Shown here one piece after another: positions 1-7,174 of a stretch of 40,165 bases of DNA; within the stretch, counting starts at the first letter, position 1, and each line of letters begins with the position of its first letter. Below the pieces are notes generated by a model. The model searched no databases, was not told the origin of the DNA, and saw nothing but the letters and a program-made list of their open reading frames with translations. Origin of the DNA: STF1-107 sp964457935 (GTDB taxonomy: Bacteria; Bacillota; Clostridia; Christensenellales; UBA1242); the NCBI GenBank assembly GCA_964457935.1, contig CAYWFC010000004.1, forward strand, positions 1-40,165, written 5' to 3'. The position numbers and the translations under genes were made by a program.

Positions 1-702
1 ATGAAAATATACTATTTTTTCATCGGATGATGATATGAATTGCTCAAAAGCCCTTTTTAGATTAGCCACACTGCCGTAGCATTCTAGATGATCTTTTTCT
101 ATATTAGTCACGACAGCGACATTGGGACACAATGACAAAAAAGATTTATTGTATTCGCACGCTTCGACCACCAAATATTTGTCTCCCGCTATCATCCTCG
201 CTTGCGATATGTCCCCACCTATGTGACATGACGTGCGCGGTTCGCTTTGTCGCAATATATGATATATCATAGCAGATGTCGTACTTTTGCCATGAGTGCC
301 AGCCACCGCTATGACTGTGTCAAAATATTTAGTAATGTATTGCAATAATTCCGCCCTGTCTATGATAGGTATGTTGTGACTGCTAGCATATGTATACTCA
401 GGATTGTCGTGTGGTATTGCACCATTGACTATCACCACTTGCGCATTTAATACATTTTTGGCATTATGCTTGGCGTAAACTTTAATATTTTCTGCTATGC
501 ACATATCTACATATTTATTGTGCGCGATATCACTACCTGTCACTTTCTTGCCTAGCCTCGCCATAAATATAGCCAACGAATGCATACTCACTCCACCTAT
601 CCCGATGAAATGAATGTTATGATTTTTATCCAATATATCTGATACTACTCTTTGCCTAGATGACAAATACTCTTTTGTAGGTAATGCGTATTTTTTATCC
701 AT
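1..702 (-). CDS. murC: UDP-N-acetylmuramate--L-alanine ligase, 3' end outside window
   Basis: MurC adds L-alanine to UDP-MurNAc in the cytoplasm, the first amino-acid step of peptidoglycan precursor synthesis. The first 234 codons are visible and the frame is still open at base 1. Residues 34-37 are the GIGG nucleotide-binding turn of the N-terminal Rossmann domain, followed by GSD near residue 57. Residues 134-142 (AGTHGKSTT) are the ATP P-loop of Mur ligases, and an N-I-E-x-D-H-L stretch follows, as in the central domain. The ATG at 702 has no clear Shine-Dalgarno site. An AT-rich TATTAT box lies about 14 nt upstream, so the leader must be very short. The product call is firm; only the C-terminal half cannot be checked. 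Confidence 0.95.
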   Translation of the reverse strand, partial: MDKKYALPTKEYLSSRQRVVSDILDKNHNIHFIGIGGVSMHSLAIFMARLGKKVTGSDIAHNKYVDMCIAENIKVYAKHNAKNVLNAQVVIVNGAIPHDNPEYTYASSHNIPIIDRAELLQYITKYFDTVIAVAGTHGKSTTSAMIYHILRQSEPRTSCHIGGDISQARMIAGDKYLVVEACEYNKSFLSLCPNVAVVTNIEKDHLECYGSVANLKRAFEQFISSSDEKIVYFH

Positions 703-804
703 ATATATTTATATGAATAATACGCAAAATTGCTACTGCGACAAAATAAAATAATTCATCAAAAAAATAATTATTTATACAAATAAATATCCAGTAAATT
801 ATCC

Positions 805-842
805 AATAAATATCAAATAAATATCAAATAAATATCAAATAA
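805..842. repeat. 11-bp AT-rich tandem repeat
   Basis: Three perfect copies of AATAAATATCA lie at 805-815, 816-826 and 827-837, followed by a partial fourth. They sit between murC and the terminator of the HU-like gene. A period near one helical turn could favour DNA curvature, but nothing else indicates a function. Confidence 0.8.
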
Positions 843-847
843 TTAAG

Positions 848-874
848 AAAAATCACTAAAAAATAGTGATTTTT
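848..874 (-). terminator. Terminator of the HU-like gene
   Basis: A perfect 11-bp inverted repeat (848-858 with 864-874) has a 5-nt A loop. It lies 33 nt past the stop codon of the HU-like gene. Read on the minus strand the stem ends in a T run, so it fits an intrinsic terminator for that gene. Confidence 0.75.
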
Positions 875-906
875 GCGTTATTTTTCATAATTTTTATTAT
901 TTTTTA

Positions 907-1179
907 TTATTTTATACTAGATTTAAATTTATTTCCTGCCTTAAACACTGGTACTTTTTTTGCCTTGGTATAATAATGTTTTTTCGTGACGGGATTGTAC
1001 ATATACTTAGGGCCATATTCCTGTACATACCATTTTCCTAATCCTGAGAAGCCAATATTCTCTCCTTTATTGAGTGCATCTTTTAGAATATTCAAAAAAG
1101 CATTCAATACTTCACCGCATTCTTTTTTGGTCAACGATGTTTGATTATTTATCTCATTGATAATGTCTTGTTTGTTCAT
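907..1179 (-). CDS. HU-family DNA-binding protein
   Basis: This 90-residue protein has the size and layout of bacterial HU/IHF: an N-terminal helical dimerisation half, the turn F-S-G-L-G-K-W around residues 44-50, and a C-terminal A-x-K-V-P-V-F-K-A-G-x-x-F-K block. HU dimers bend and compact the nucleoid. The DNA-binding arm keeps N-P-V-T, but the usual Arg/Gly-rich flanks are replaced by aromatic and Lys residues (GPKYMY before, KKHYYT after). It is therefore a divergent member and perhaps not the main housekeeping HU. A GGAGG site lies about 8 nt before the ATG. It sits 54 nt downstream of the flippase gene on the same strand and may be co-transcribed with it. Confidence 0.88.
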   Translation of the reverse strand: MNKQDIINEINNQTSLTKKECGEVLNAFLNILKDALNKGENIGFSGLGKWYVQEYGPKYMYNPVTKKHYYTKAKKVPVFKAGNKFKSSIK

Positions 1180-1233
1180 TATTTATCCTCCGAATAAATA
1201 TTTGCCAAAAAATTATCAAAATAAACGGTAAAA

Positions 1234-2775
1234 TTAATGTTTTTTCATAGTTTTTGGTTTGATTATTTTATTTTCATATATATTATCAAATGCGCCGACA
1301 GCATAGAGTGCCACAGCATAGAGAATACATCCTACTACTAGACATACCAAAAATCCAAATCTGCCCACCACCAAAAAAGACATTACATACATCACAGATA
1401 TCGCCACAGCGGTGCAATATACTATCTTTAATGTGTCAGAAATATTGATAGCGAATTTCACGCAACGCTTGAGCGAAAACATATCGAGTAACATACCCAC
1501 CATGTAGCAAATGACGTTGGCTAGCGCCAATGCGTAAATATTGATTGTTTTAGTAGACAAAAATATACACTCAAATACTATTTTCATCAATACTGCGATG
1601 AGCACATTCCGCACAGTGACGTAGCGCCTATCATATGCTTGCAAACTCATAGAGAATATCTGCATAAACCCCATATATATGATGCTGATACTGCTCAGGC
1701 TCAGCAACTCGCCCGCCAGTCTAGTAGGTAAGAGCGTCGTGCCATATATTAGGCTCATAATGTTCTCGCCAAATATCACCCCACCTATCGTGCATGGCAG
1801 AGATATGATGAGATTGATTTTGCAACAAGCATTCAGTTTCTCGGTATTGTCGTACACATTGTGAGCCTTGATGTTTTTTACTAGATTCGGTAGTAATACA
1901 CTCGCCAGCGAGAATGATATGATGGATGGGAAGTTCACTATCGACATCACTACGCCCGACTCCAGCCCATACATTGATGTAGCTATGGCAGTAGAGAAAT
2001 TTTTCTTCAATAAATTCACTACGATAAAACTATCCAAACAAAAGGTCAATGGCAACGCTATGCTAGTCAGCGAGATAGGCAGTGCGACTTTGATTATCTG
2101 CTTGATAGTGATAGGGTCGCATTCGCACTGAGTGGCTGGTGGGCTCTTTTTGTGCTTGGCGTACCATATGCACATGACTACCGCGCAGACAAATTCGCTA
2201 ATCGTGACTGCCAGCACTGCGCCGGTCACTGCATCCGCGATAGAATACTTGACTAGTGCCATAGCTAGCACTATGCCTGATAGCACTTTGATCACTTGCT
2301 CGATGATTTGGCTGACTGCAGTAGGCACGAAGTCACATTCGCCCTGAAAATATCCTCTCAGCACAGACACAATACTAACGAACACCAATGCCGGCGCTAT
2401 GACTAGATAAGAATCAGATATTAGCACATTTCCTTGCAAAATTGCGATTTTTTTCGCTCCTAAAGTCAAAATTAATGCAAAAATGATAGATAAAATGATT
2501 AAAATGCTCAAACTTAATGAAATTACTCTCTTTTTTTGCTCATAATTTTGGTTGGCATTGCACTCGGCGATTATCTTGCTGATCGCGAGCGGTATGCCAC
2601 CTGTACACAGCACTATTAGGAATGAATACACCGGAAATACCATTTGGTACAACCCTATACCTTCGCCACCTATGATGTATGTCAAAAACAATCTATACAC
2701 ACTGCCTATTACTTTAGACAAAAATGCGCCTATAGTCAAAACACTCGCGCCGTAGATGAGTGAACTCTTTTTCAT
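1234..2775 (-). CDS. SpoVB-like polysaccharide/lipid flippase of the MOP superfamily
   Basis: The 513-residue protein is strongly hydrophobic over its whole length, with roughly 12-14 membrane helices. It opens with the Wzx/SpoVB-type start in which an S-x-x-Y-G motif precedes the first helix and an I-G-x-x-Y-R-L turn follows. The early T-G-G-I-P-L-A-I-S-K-I block is typical of SpoVB and its vegetative relatives. Members flip undecaprenyl-linked precursors across the membrane; SpoVB itself serves spore cortex synthesis. Sequence alone does not separate SpoVB from YtgP-like paralogues, so no symbol is given. It is divergent from dusB, with only 66 nt between the start codons. No Shine-Dalgarno site is visible before the ATG. 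Confidence 0.85.
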   Translation of the reverse strand: MKKSSLIYGASVLTIGAFLSKVIGSVYRLFLTYIIGGEGIGLYQMVFPVYSFLIVLCTGGIPLAISKIIAECNANQNYEQKKRVISLSLSILIILSIIFALILTLGAKKIAILQGNVLISDSYLVIAPALVFVSIVSVLRGYFQGECDFVPTAVSQIIEQVIKVLSGIVLAMALVKYSIADAVTGAVLAVTISEFVCAVVMCIWYAKHKKSPPATQCECDPITIKQIIKVALPISLTSIALPLTFCLDSFIVVNLLKKNFSTAIATSMYGLESGVVMSIVNFPSIISFSLASVLLPNLVKNIKAHNVYDNTEKLNACCKINLIISLPCTIGGVIFGENIMSLIYGTTLLPTRLAGELLSLSSISIIYMGFMQIFSMSLQAYDRRYVTVRNVLIAVLMKIVFECIFLSTKTINIYALALANVICYMVGMLLDMFSLKRCVKFAINISDTLKIVYCTAVAISVMYVMSFLVVGRFGFLVCLVVGCILYAVALYAVGAFDNIYENKIIKPKTMKKH

Positions 2776-2826
2776 AAAATTATTTTGAGTAATTTCGTGA
2801 AAATTATTTTTTTATAACGAAAATTG

Positions 2827-2835
2827 TGCTATATT
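2827..2835 (+). promoter_or_regulatory. Extended -10 promoter of dusB
   Basis: TGC followed by TATATT (2830-2835) is an extended -10 element. It ends 6 nt before the ATG at 2842, so transcription should begin at or next to the start codon. No convincing -35 box is present. Confidence 0.6.
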
Positions 2836-2841
2836 ATATAT

Positions 2842-3759
2842 ATGAAAAAGAAATTTGACACATTTATATATGCGCTCGCACCTATGGCTGGTGTCACAGA
2901 CTTCGCATTTAGGCAGATATGTGCCGACCTAGGCGCAGATATGGTGACGACCGAGATGATTAGTGCCAAGGCACTCTCCTATGATAGCGCCAAAACCATC
3001 GACCTACTGCACGAGACCTCGCACGCACACATACGATGCGTGCAGTTATTTGGGCACGATGCCGACGTAGTGGCTAGCGTGTGCGATAGCGACGCATTGC
3101 AGGGCTTTGATGTGATAGATTTTAATTGCGGTTGCCCTGCTCCAAAAATAGTCAATAATGGCGACGGCAGTGCTATGATGCGCGACCTTGACAATGCCGA
3201 AAAAGTCCTATCCGCTCTAGTTCAGCATAGTGGCAAGCCCGTATCTGTGAAATTTCGTCTCGGCATAGATGGGTGCAAAAATTATATCCAATTTGCTCAG
3301 ATGTGTGAACGAATAGGTGTGAGTTTTTTGACATTGCACGCTCGCACACGTGAGCAGATGTACAGTGGCAATGTGGATTTTGACGCGTATCGCGAGTTGC
3401 GAAATGCAGTCAGCATACCTATCATCGCGAGCGGTGACATACTCACTACTGCTGATGTGGATAGGCTAAAAGATATAGGCATAGACGGCGTCATGATAGG
3501 CAGAGGCAGTATGGGGACTCCTGAGATTTTTAGCGCGCTAAAAGGCCTGCCCATCACTAGAGCAAAAAAAGACATCGTAAAACAGCATTTTACGATGTTA
3601 GATGAGTTTTATCACAATGATGCGAAAGTCATACCTTATTTTCGCAAGCACTTGGCGTGGTACGTCTCACACCAGCGCGGTGCGAGCGACCTGAGAAAAA
3701 TAATATTCACACTTGAGACAAAACAGCAAATATTGGACTTTATCGAAGAAAATTTCTAA
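2842..3759 (+). CDS. dusB: tRNA-dihydrouridine synthase, DusB type
   Basis: This flavoenzyme reduces specific uridines in tRNA to dihydrouridine. The 305-residue protein begins its TIM barrel with A-P-M-A-G-V-T-D. It carries F-N-C-G-C-P-A-P-K-I, which includes the catalytic cysteine, then S-V-K-F-R-L-G, T-L-H-A-R-T-R-E-Q-M-Y and I-I-A-S-G-D-I, and the phosphate-binding V-M-I-G-R-G. A longer reading starts at 2824, but that ATG lies upstream of the -10 box (2830-2835) and cannot be in the transcript, so the start is set at 2842. There is no Shine-Dalgarno site and the message is probably leaderless. The last codons are the first copy of a 42-bp tandem array that runs on to the end of spoVT. 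Confidence 0.93.
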   Translation: MKKKFDTFIYALAPMAGVTDFAFRQICADLGADMVTTEMISAKALSYDSAKTIDLLHETSHAHIRCVQLFGHDADVVASVCDSDALQGFDVIDFNCGCPAPKIVNNGDGSAMMRDLDNAEKVLSALVQHSGKPVSVKFRLGIDGCKNYIQFAQMCERIGVSFLTLHARTREQMYSGNVDFDAYRELRNAVSIPIIASGDILTTADVDRLKDIGIDGVMIGRGSMGTPEIFSALKGLPITRAKKDIVKQHFTMLDEFYHNDAKVIPYFRKHLAWYVSHQRGASDLRKIIFTLETKQQILDFIEENF

Positions 3760-3849
3760 TATTTACAGCATATATTGAACTTTATCGAAAATAATTTCTA
3801 ATATTTACAGCAAATATTGGACTTTATTGTAGAGATTTTCTAATATTTA
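3724..3849. repeat. Three 42-bp tandem copies of the dusB 3' end
   Basis: Units start at 3724, 3766 and 3808, and a degenerate fourth begins at 3850. Unit 1 contains the last eleven dusB codons plus its stop. Because 42 is a multiple of 3, units 2 and 3 encode variants of the same tail in the same frame, each ending in its own stop (QQILDFIEENF, QHILNFIENNF, QQILDFIVEIF). The last bases of unit 3 are the stop codon of the convergent spoVT gene, so the array exactly fills the gap between the two genes. Confidence 0.9.
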
Positions 3850-4377
3850 CATCAAAAATTCTGACAAAAAGCACGCAAATGCCTTGCATACACGTATGGC
3901 ATCGTCTTTGAAGCACTTGCTGTCTGTAGCCAGTATGACTATGCTACCCAGCCCGTCGCCGTCCTTGACGATAGGGACGATGAGCTCACAGCAATACTTC
4001 TCGTCGCCGTCACTGAATATATCTATCATTTCACTGCCGTCGCATTCTTTTTTGATGATAGTGTCAGTCTTGTATATGGCGTCGCACACCACTTTTGATA
4101 ATTTCCTATCTATGTAGCGCTTTTTGTTGCTATATATCACTTTGTCAGTGTCTGTGACTAGCACTTCGTTCTCTACGTGGCTGGATATGGCTTTCACCAC
4201 CAAATCAGCATACGCATTGAGCGTATTCATACTGCTGTGTTTTTTCATCACTATGGCGTCATCCTGCACACTTATTTCCAGTCTCGACCCTTCGCGTATA
4301 TTGAGCAATTTTCGCATTTCTTTTGGCAGTACTATCCTACCTAATTCATCTACTCTTTTGACTATACCTATTTTCAT
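3847..4377 (-). CDS. spoVT: Stage V sporulation protein T
   Basis: SpoVT is a forespore transcription regulator that tunes sigma-G genes. The 176-residue length matches the family (about 178). Residues 1-50 form the AbrB-type swapped-hairpin domain with G-I-V-K-R-V-D-E-L-G-R-I-V-L-P-K-E-M-R. The rest fits the GAF-like C-terminal domain, including the V-P-I-V-K-D-G-D-G-L-G-S-I-V segment. An AGAGGT site lies 5 nt before the ATG. Its own promoter must lie between the terminator at 4429-4457 and the start. The gene converges on dusB and its stop codon forms the end of the 42-bp repeat array. Confidence 0.93.
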   Translation of the reverse strand: MKIGIVKRVDELGRIVLPKEMRKLLNIREGSRLEISVQDDAIVMKKHSSMNTLNAYADLVVKAISSHVENEVLVTDTDKVIYSNKKRYIDRKLSKVVCDAIYKTDTIIKKECDGSEMIDIFSDGDEKYCCELIVPIVKDGDGLGSIVILATDSKCFKDDAIRVCKAFACFLSEFLM

Positions 4378-4428
4378 AATTACCTCTATTTATATCTTCT
4401 GTAACATTCGACAAAAATATACAATAAA

Positions 4429-4457
4429 AGCCGATATTTTGTACCAAAATATCGGCT
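4429..4457 (-). terminator. Terminator of the secretion-like operon
   Basis: A perfect 13-bp stem (4429-4441 with 4445-4457) has a 3-nt loop. It starts 7 nt past the virB4-like stop codon. On the minus strand it is followed by a T-rich stretch, as in an intrinsic terminator, and it separates this operon from spoVT. Confidence 0.88.
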
Positions 4458-4463
4458 GTTTGT

Positions 4464-7160
4464 TTATTTTTTACCTTTACCTTCGCCTATTAGTTCTACC
4501 ACATTTGGCAGAGCCCTAATATTGACAAATGTCCTAGCCAATGGTCCTGATATGAAGAAACATACACCACGACCAGCGGTTACGATACCGTCTTGTTCGT
4601 CTTTGTTGATACCGCCAGATGACTTGTATAGTTCGATCAAGTCTGTCATATCATTAGGTGCCAGCTGGAATATCATACTAAACTGGCTGGCATTGATGAT
4701 AGCAGACGACTGTCTCTGAATGTCCGCACTACCCAAGAAGTCTTTGATATTCTGCGTAATAATGATCTGCATACCTTCGTACTTTCTGATACGTTTCGCC
4801 ATCTCCGCCATAAAGCTCAAAGCCACAGGGTATTTCGGGTCGATGAACATATGCGCCTCATCGACAGCTATGACTACCTGACGCTTGACATTGTAGCGCA
4901 GGTTAAAGTCTCTGTTGTTAATGATTTCGTTATTTAGATACTTGAATATCAATAACATCTGAGCGTTAGCCAGTTTGGAGTTCCTATTCGCGAACAACGA
5001 ACGGAAGTTAAACGATACGAAGTTTTCGTTCGTCGCGATACTAGTAGGACCGTTCCATAAGTTAGCGTTTCGTCCGCCGGTAGAGAATTTCTGGATATAA
5101 ATCTGCAATACCTGCAGGTTTCGCCTGAAATATGGGTCTTTTTCTGTCTTTAGTCGCTCGTTTATCATAGCATACAGGTCATCGAATATAGGATAATCTG
5201 TCGCTTTTAATTTACTCAAATCTGTCTTTGTGGTGATATTTTTTGACTTATACAAGTCTACTATCAGAGTATTCAGCGTCTCAAATGAGTCACTATCTAT
5301 ACCTTCTAGCACCACTTGGAAGAATTGCTCCAAGAACTGCAAATGTGTAGGCAGTGAATTAATCTCTTCCACATTGACCTGCTTGCCCGCTTTTTTCATC
5401 TTTTCGTCGAGCGAGTTTTCGTCCTCTAGGTTGGTCATGATGTGGAATGGATTGATGATACCATTTTTGTTCGAGCCCACGTCGATGACTTTACCGCCCA
5501 GATTGTATGCCAAAGGCACGTACTCTTCTTCTGGGTCGAGAATGAACATTTTGGTCTTGTCGGCAGCCAGATTGGATAGCAAGACTTTAGTCGCATAAGA
5601 CTTACCACTACCAGACTTACCTATGATCATCATATTGCTGTTTACGCGCTCGCTGTCACGACGGAAAAAGTCGATAAACACAGGGTATTCGTTGTCCCCG
5701 ATGTAAAATCCTCTGTTGTCCTGCATGGTGCTAGCGATGAATGGAAATGACGATGCCACAGTAGTGGTAGGCATACCACGTGTGTACTGTCTGACATTGT
5801 CTAGCCTGCTGATATTGCTACTAATGAATGCATCCACCTGTCGTCCAAACATCTCTGCCACGCGGAAGCCATTCTGCCTCAGCACTGCTTTGACTTCTTT
5901 ACGCGACTGCTCCTGCACAGTCAAGTGTACATTGACGTCGAATAACTGCTCGTTGTTGTTCTTTAGTTCGGTGATCAGCGTCTCGAGTGTGCTCAGGTGG
6001 GTTTGGTCCTCTATCTGACGGCTCGCTTTACCACCACGAGAGAGCCTATTTCTCTTCTCCATGATGGACTTGTCTATCGTCCTCTCCGCTTTGTCCTTCG
6101 TGACAGGGTTAAAGTTCATCACTACCCTGACATTATTTAGCGAGAAGAAACTATACGCCCACGCATTGCCCACTTGGATAGGATATTTGGATATGACGAA
6201 TTGCCTGTAGCCACGTCCGTCTATTATGGTACGCGCAGTCTTGAAGTCTATCCTCTTTGGCGATATCCAGTCCATGTAGTTTTTCTGCGATATACCCTCT
6301 ATCTCGCGCTCGTTAAAGTCTTCTTGATAGTTAGTCTTCAAGAATACCGCTATCTCTTTGTCATACAGCACCCTCGCGTGCACATTGACCTGCCCCGAAG
6401 TGATGTCTGACACTATGCCGTTGGCAGTCTCTTCGAGAGTGGTCTTGTCCCCACCATACACTACCATATAGAAATGGTCTTGCATAATAGGCTCACTGCG
6501 GTTCGCTCTGTCGAGCGTCATCACCCTCTCTTCGAATATAGGCGCACGAGCATCGAGTTCTTCTTGCGTAAACTGCCCCATCTCGTGCATCTCATTCAAT
6601 ACGGCGAATTTCTCATCATCGTATTCCATGAATTTGTCGAATTTCATAGGCTTGCGAGTCTTCACTATGCTGGCGCTCTGATTGGTCGCTATACGACGTA
6701 GCCCCCTAGCGAATGTATTGATGAGCAAGTCCTGCTTTTCTTCTTCGAGCAAGCCAAACTCCAGTGGCTCGATCTTTATGACCATGCCATAATACTCGCC
6801 GTAGTCTATGAATTTGTTGATACCTTTGTCAGCCGTCAAGCCATAAAATGGTATGATGTCCTTCATAGGTGCGCATTTTTTGTTCTCTTGGGTGGAGAAT
6901 TTCTTCTTCAACGCAGCGAATCTGAATAACAGCACCAGCGACCCGTATAGTCGCAAGTCCTCGTCCACCGGTAGATATAGCGACACTACGATACATAGCC
7001 ACGCCAGCGTGAACCATAACTTGTTGGCGCCGAATAAATTGCTCGCTATGATAAGTATTGCTCCACCAATACCCACTAGACCGACTATGATGTCTGTCAG
7101 CGTCACACCACGCATAAACTCAGTTTTTACTTTAGTCCTACCAGGTATATACCTTATCAT
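4464..7160 (-). CDS. VirB4/TraE-family conjugation-type ATPase with N-terminal PrgI-like membrane domain
   Basis: VirB4 proteins are the core ATPases that power type IV secretion. In this 898-residue protein two membrane helices lie at about residues 22-45 and 48-70, in a PrgI/TcpE-like region that is usually a separate small gene. The central region matches the VirB4 N-terminal domain. Walker A (GKSGSGKS) is near residue 513, and Walker B (V-V-I-A-V-D-E-A-H) is near residue 765, followed by the I-I-T-Q-N motif typical of VirB4/TraC. All ATPase residues appear intact. An AAGGAG site precedes the ATG and the upstream gene ends 14 nt away, so translation is probably coupled. No relaxase, VirD4 coupling protein or lytic transglycosylase is encoded nearby, so ordinary conjugation from this locus alone is unlikely. 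Confidence 0.9.
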   Translation of the reverse strand: MIRYIPGRTKVKTEFMRGVTLTDIIVGLVGIGGAILIIASNLFGANKLWFTLAWLCIVVSLYLPVDEDLRLYGSLVLLFRFAALKKKFSTQENKKCAPMKDIIPFYGLTADKGINKFIDYGEYYGMVIKIEPLEFGLLEEEKQDLLINTFARGLRRIATNQSASIVKTRKPMKFDKFMEYDDEKFAVLNEMHEMGQFTQEELDARAPIFEERVMTLDRANRSEPIMQDHFYMVVYGGDKTTLEETANGIVSDITSGQVNVHARVLYDKEIAVFLKTNYQEDFNEREIEGISQKNYMDWISPKRIDFKTARTIIDGRGYRQFVISKYPIQVGNAWAYSFFSLNNVRVVMNFNPVTKDKAERTIDKSIMEKRNRLSRGGKASRQIEDQTHLSTLETLITELKNNNEQLFDVNVHLTVQEQSRKEVKAVLRQNGFRVAEMFGRQVDAFISSNISRLDNVRQYTRGMPTTTVASSFPFIASTMQDNRGFYIGDNEYPVFIDFFRRDSERVNSNMMIIGKSGSGKSYATKVLLSNLAADKTKMFILDPEEEYVPLAYNLGGKVIDVGSNKNGIINPFHIMTNLEDENSLDEKMKKAGKQVNVEEINSLPTHLQFLEQFFQVVLEGIDSDSFETLNTLIVDLYKSKNITTKTDLSKLKATDYPIFDDLYAMINERLKTEKDPYFRRNLQVLQIYIQKFSTGGRNANLWNGPTSIATNENFVSFNFRSLFANRNSKLANAQMLLIFKYLNNEIINNRDFNLRYNVKRQVVIAVDEAHMFIDPKYPVALSFMAEMAKRIRKYEGMQIIITQNIKDFLGSADIQRQSSAIINASQFSMIFQLAPNDMTDLIELYKSSGGINKDEQDGIVTAGRGVCFFISGPLARTFVNIRALPNVVELIGEGKGKK

Positions 7161-7174
7161 ACTTTCTCCTTATA

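Noticed and set aside
805..842. Short direct repeats as a CRISPR array or replication iterons
   Set aside because: The units are 11 bp without spacers, and no cas genes or DnaA boxes are present.
4124..4519. Plus-strand frame opposite spoVT and the operon terminator
   Set aside because: Antisense of a clear gene, without a ribosome site.
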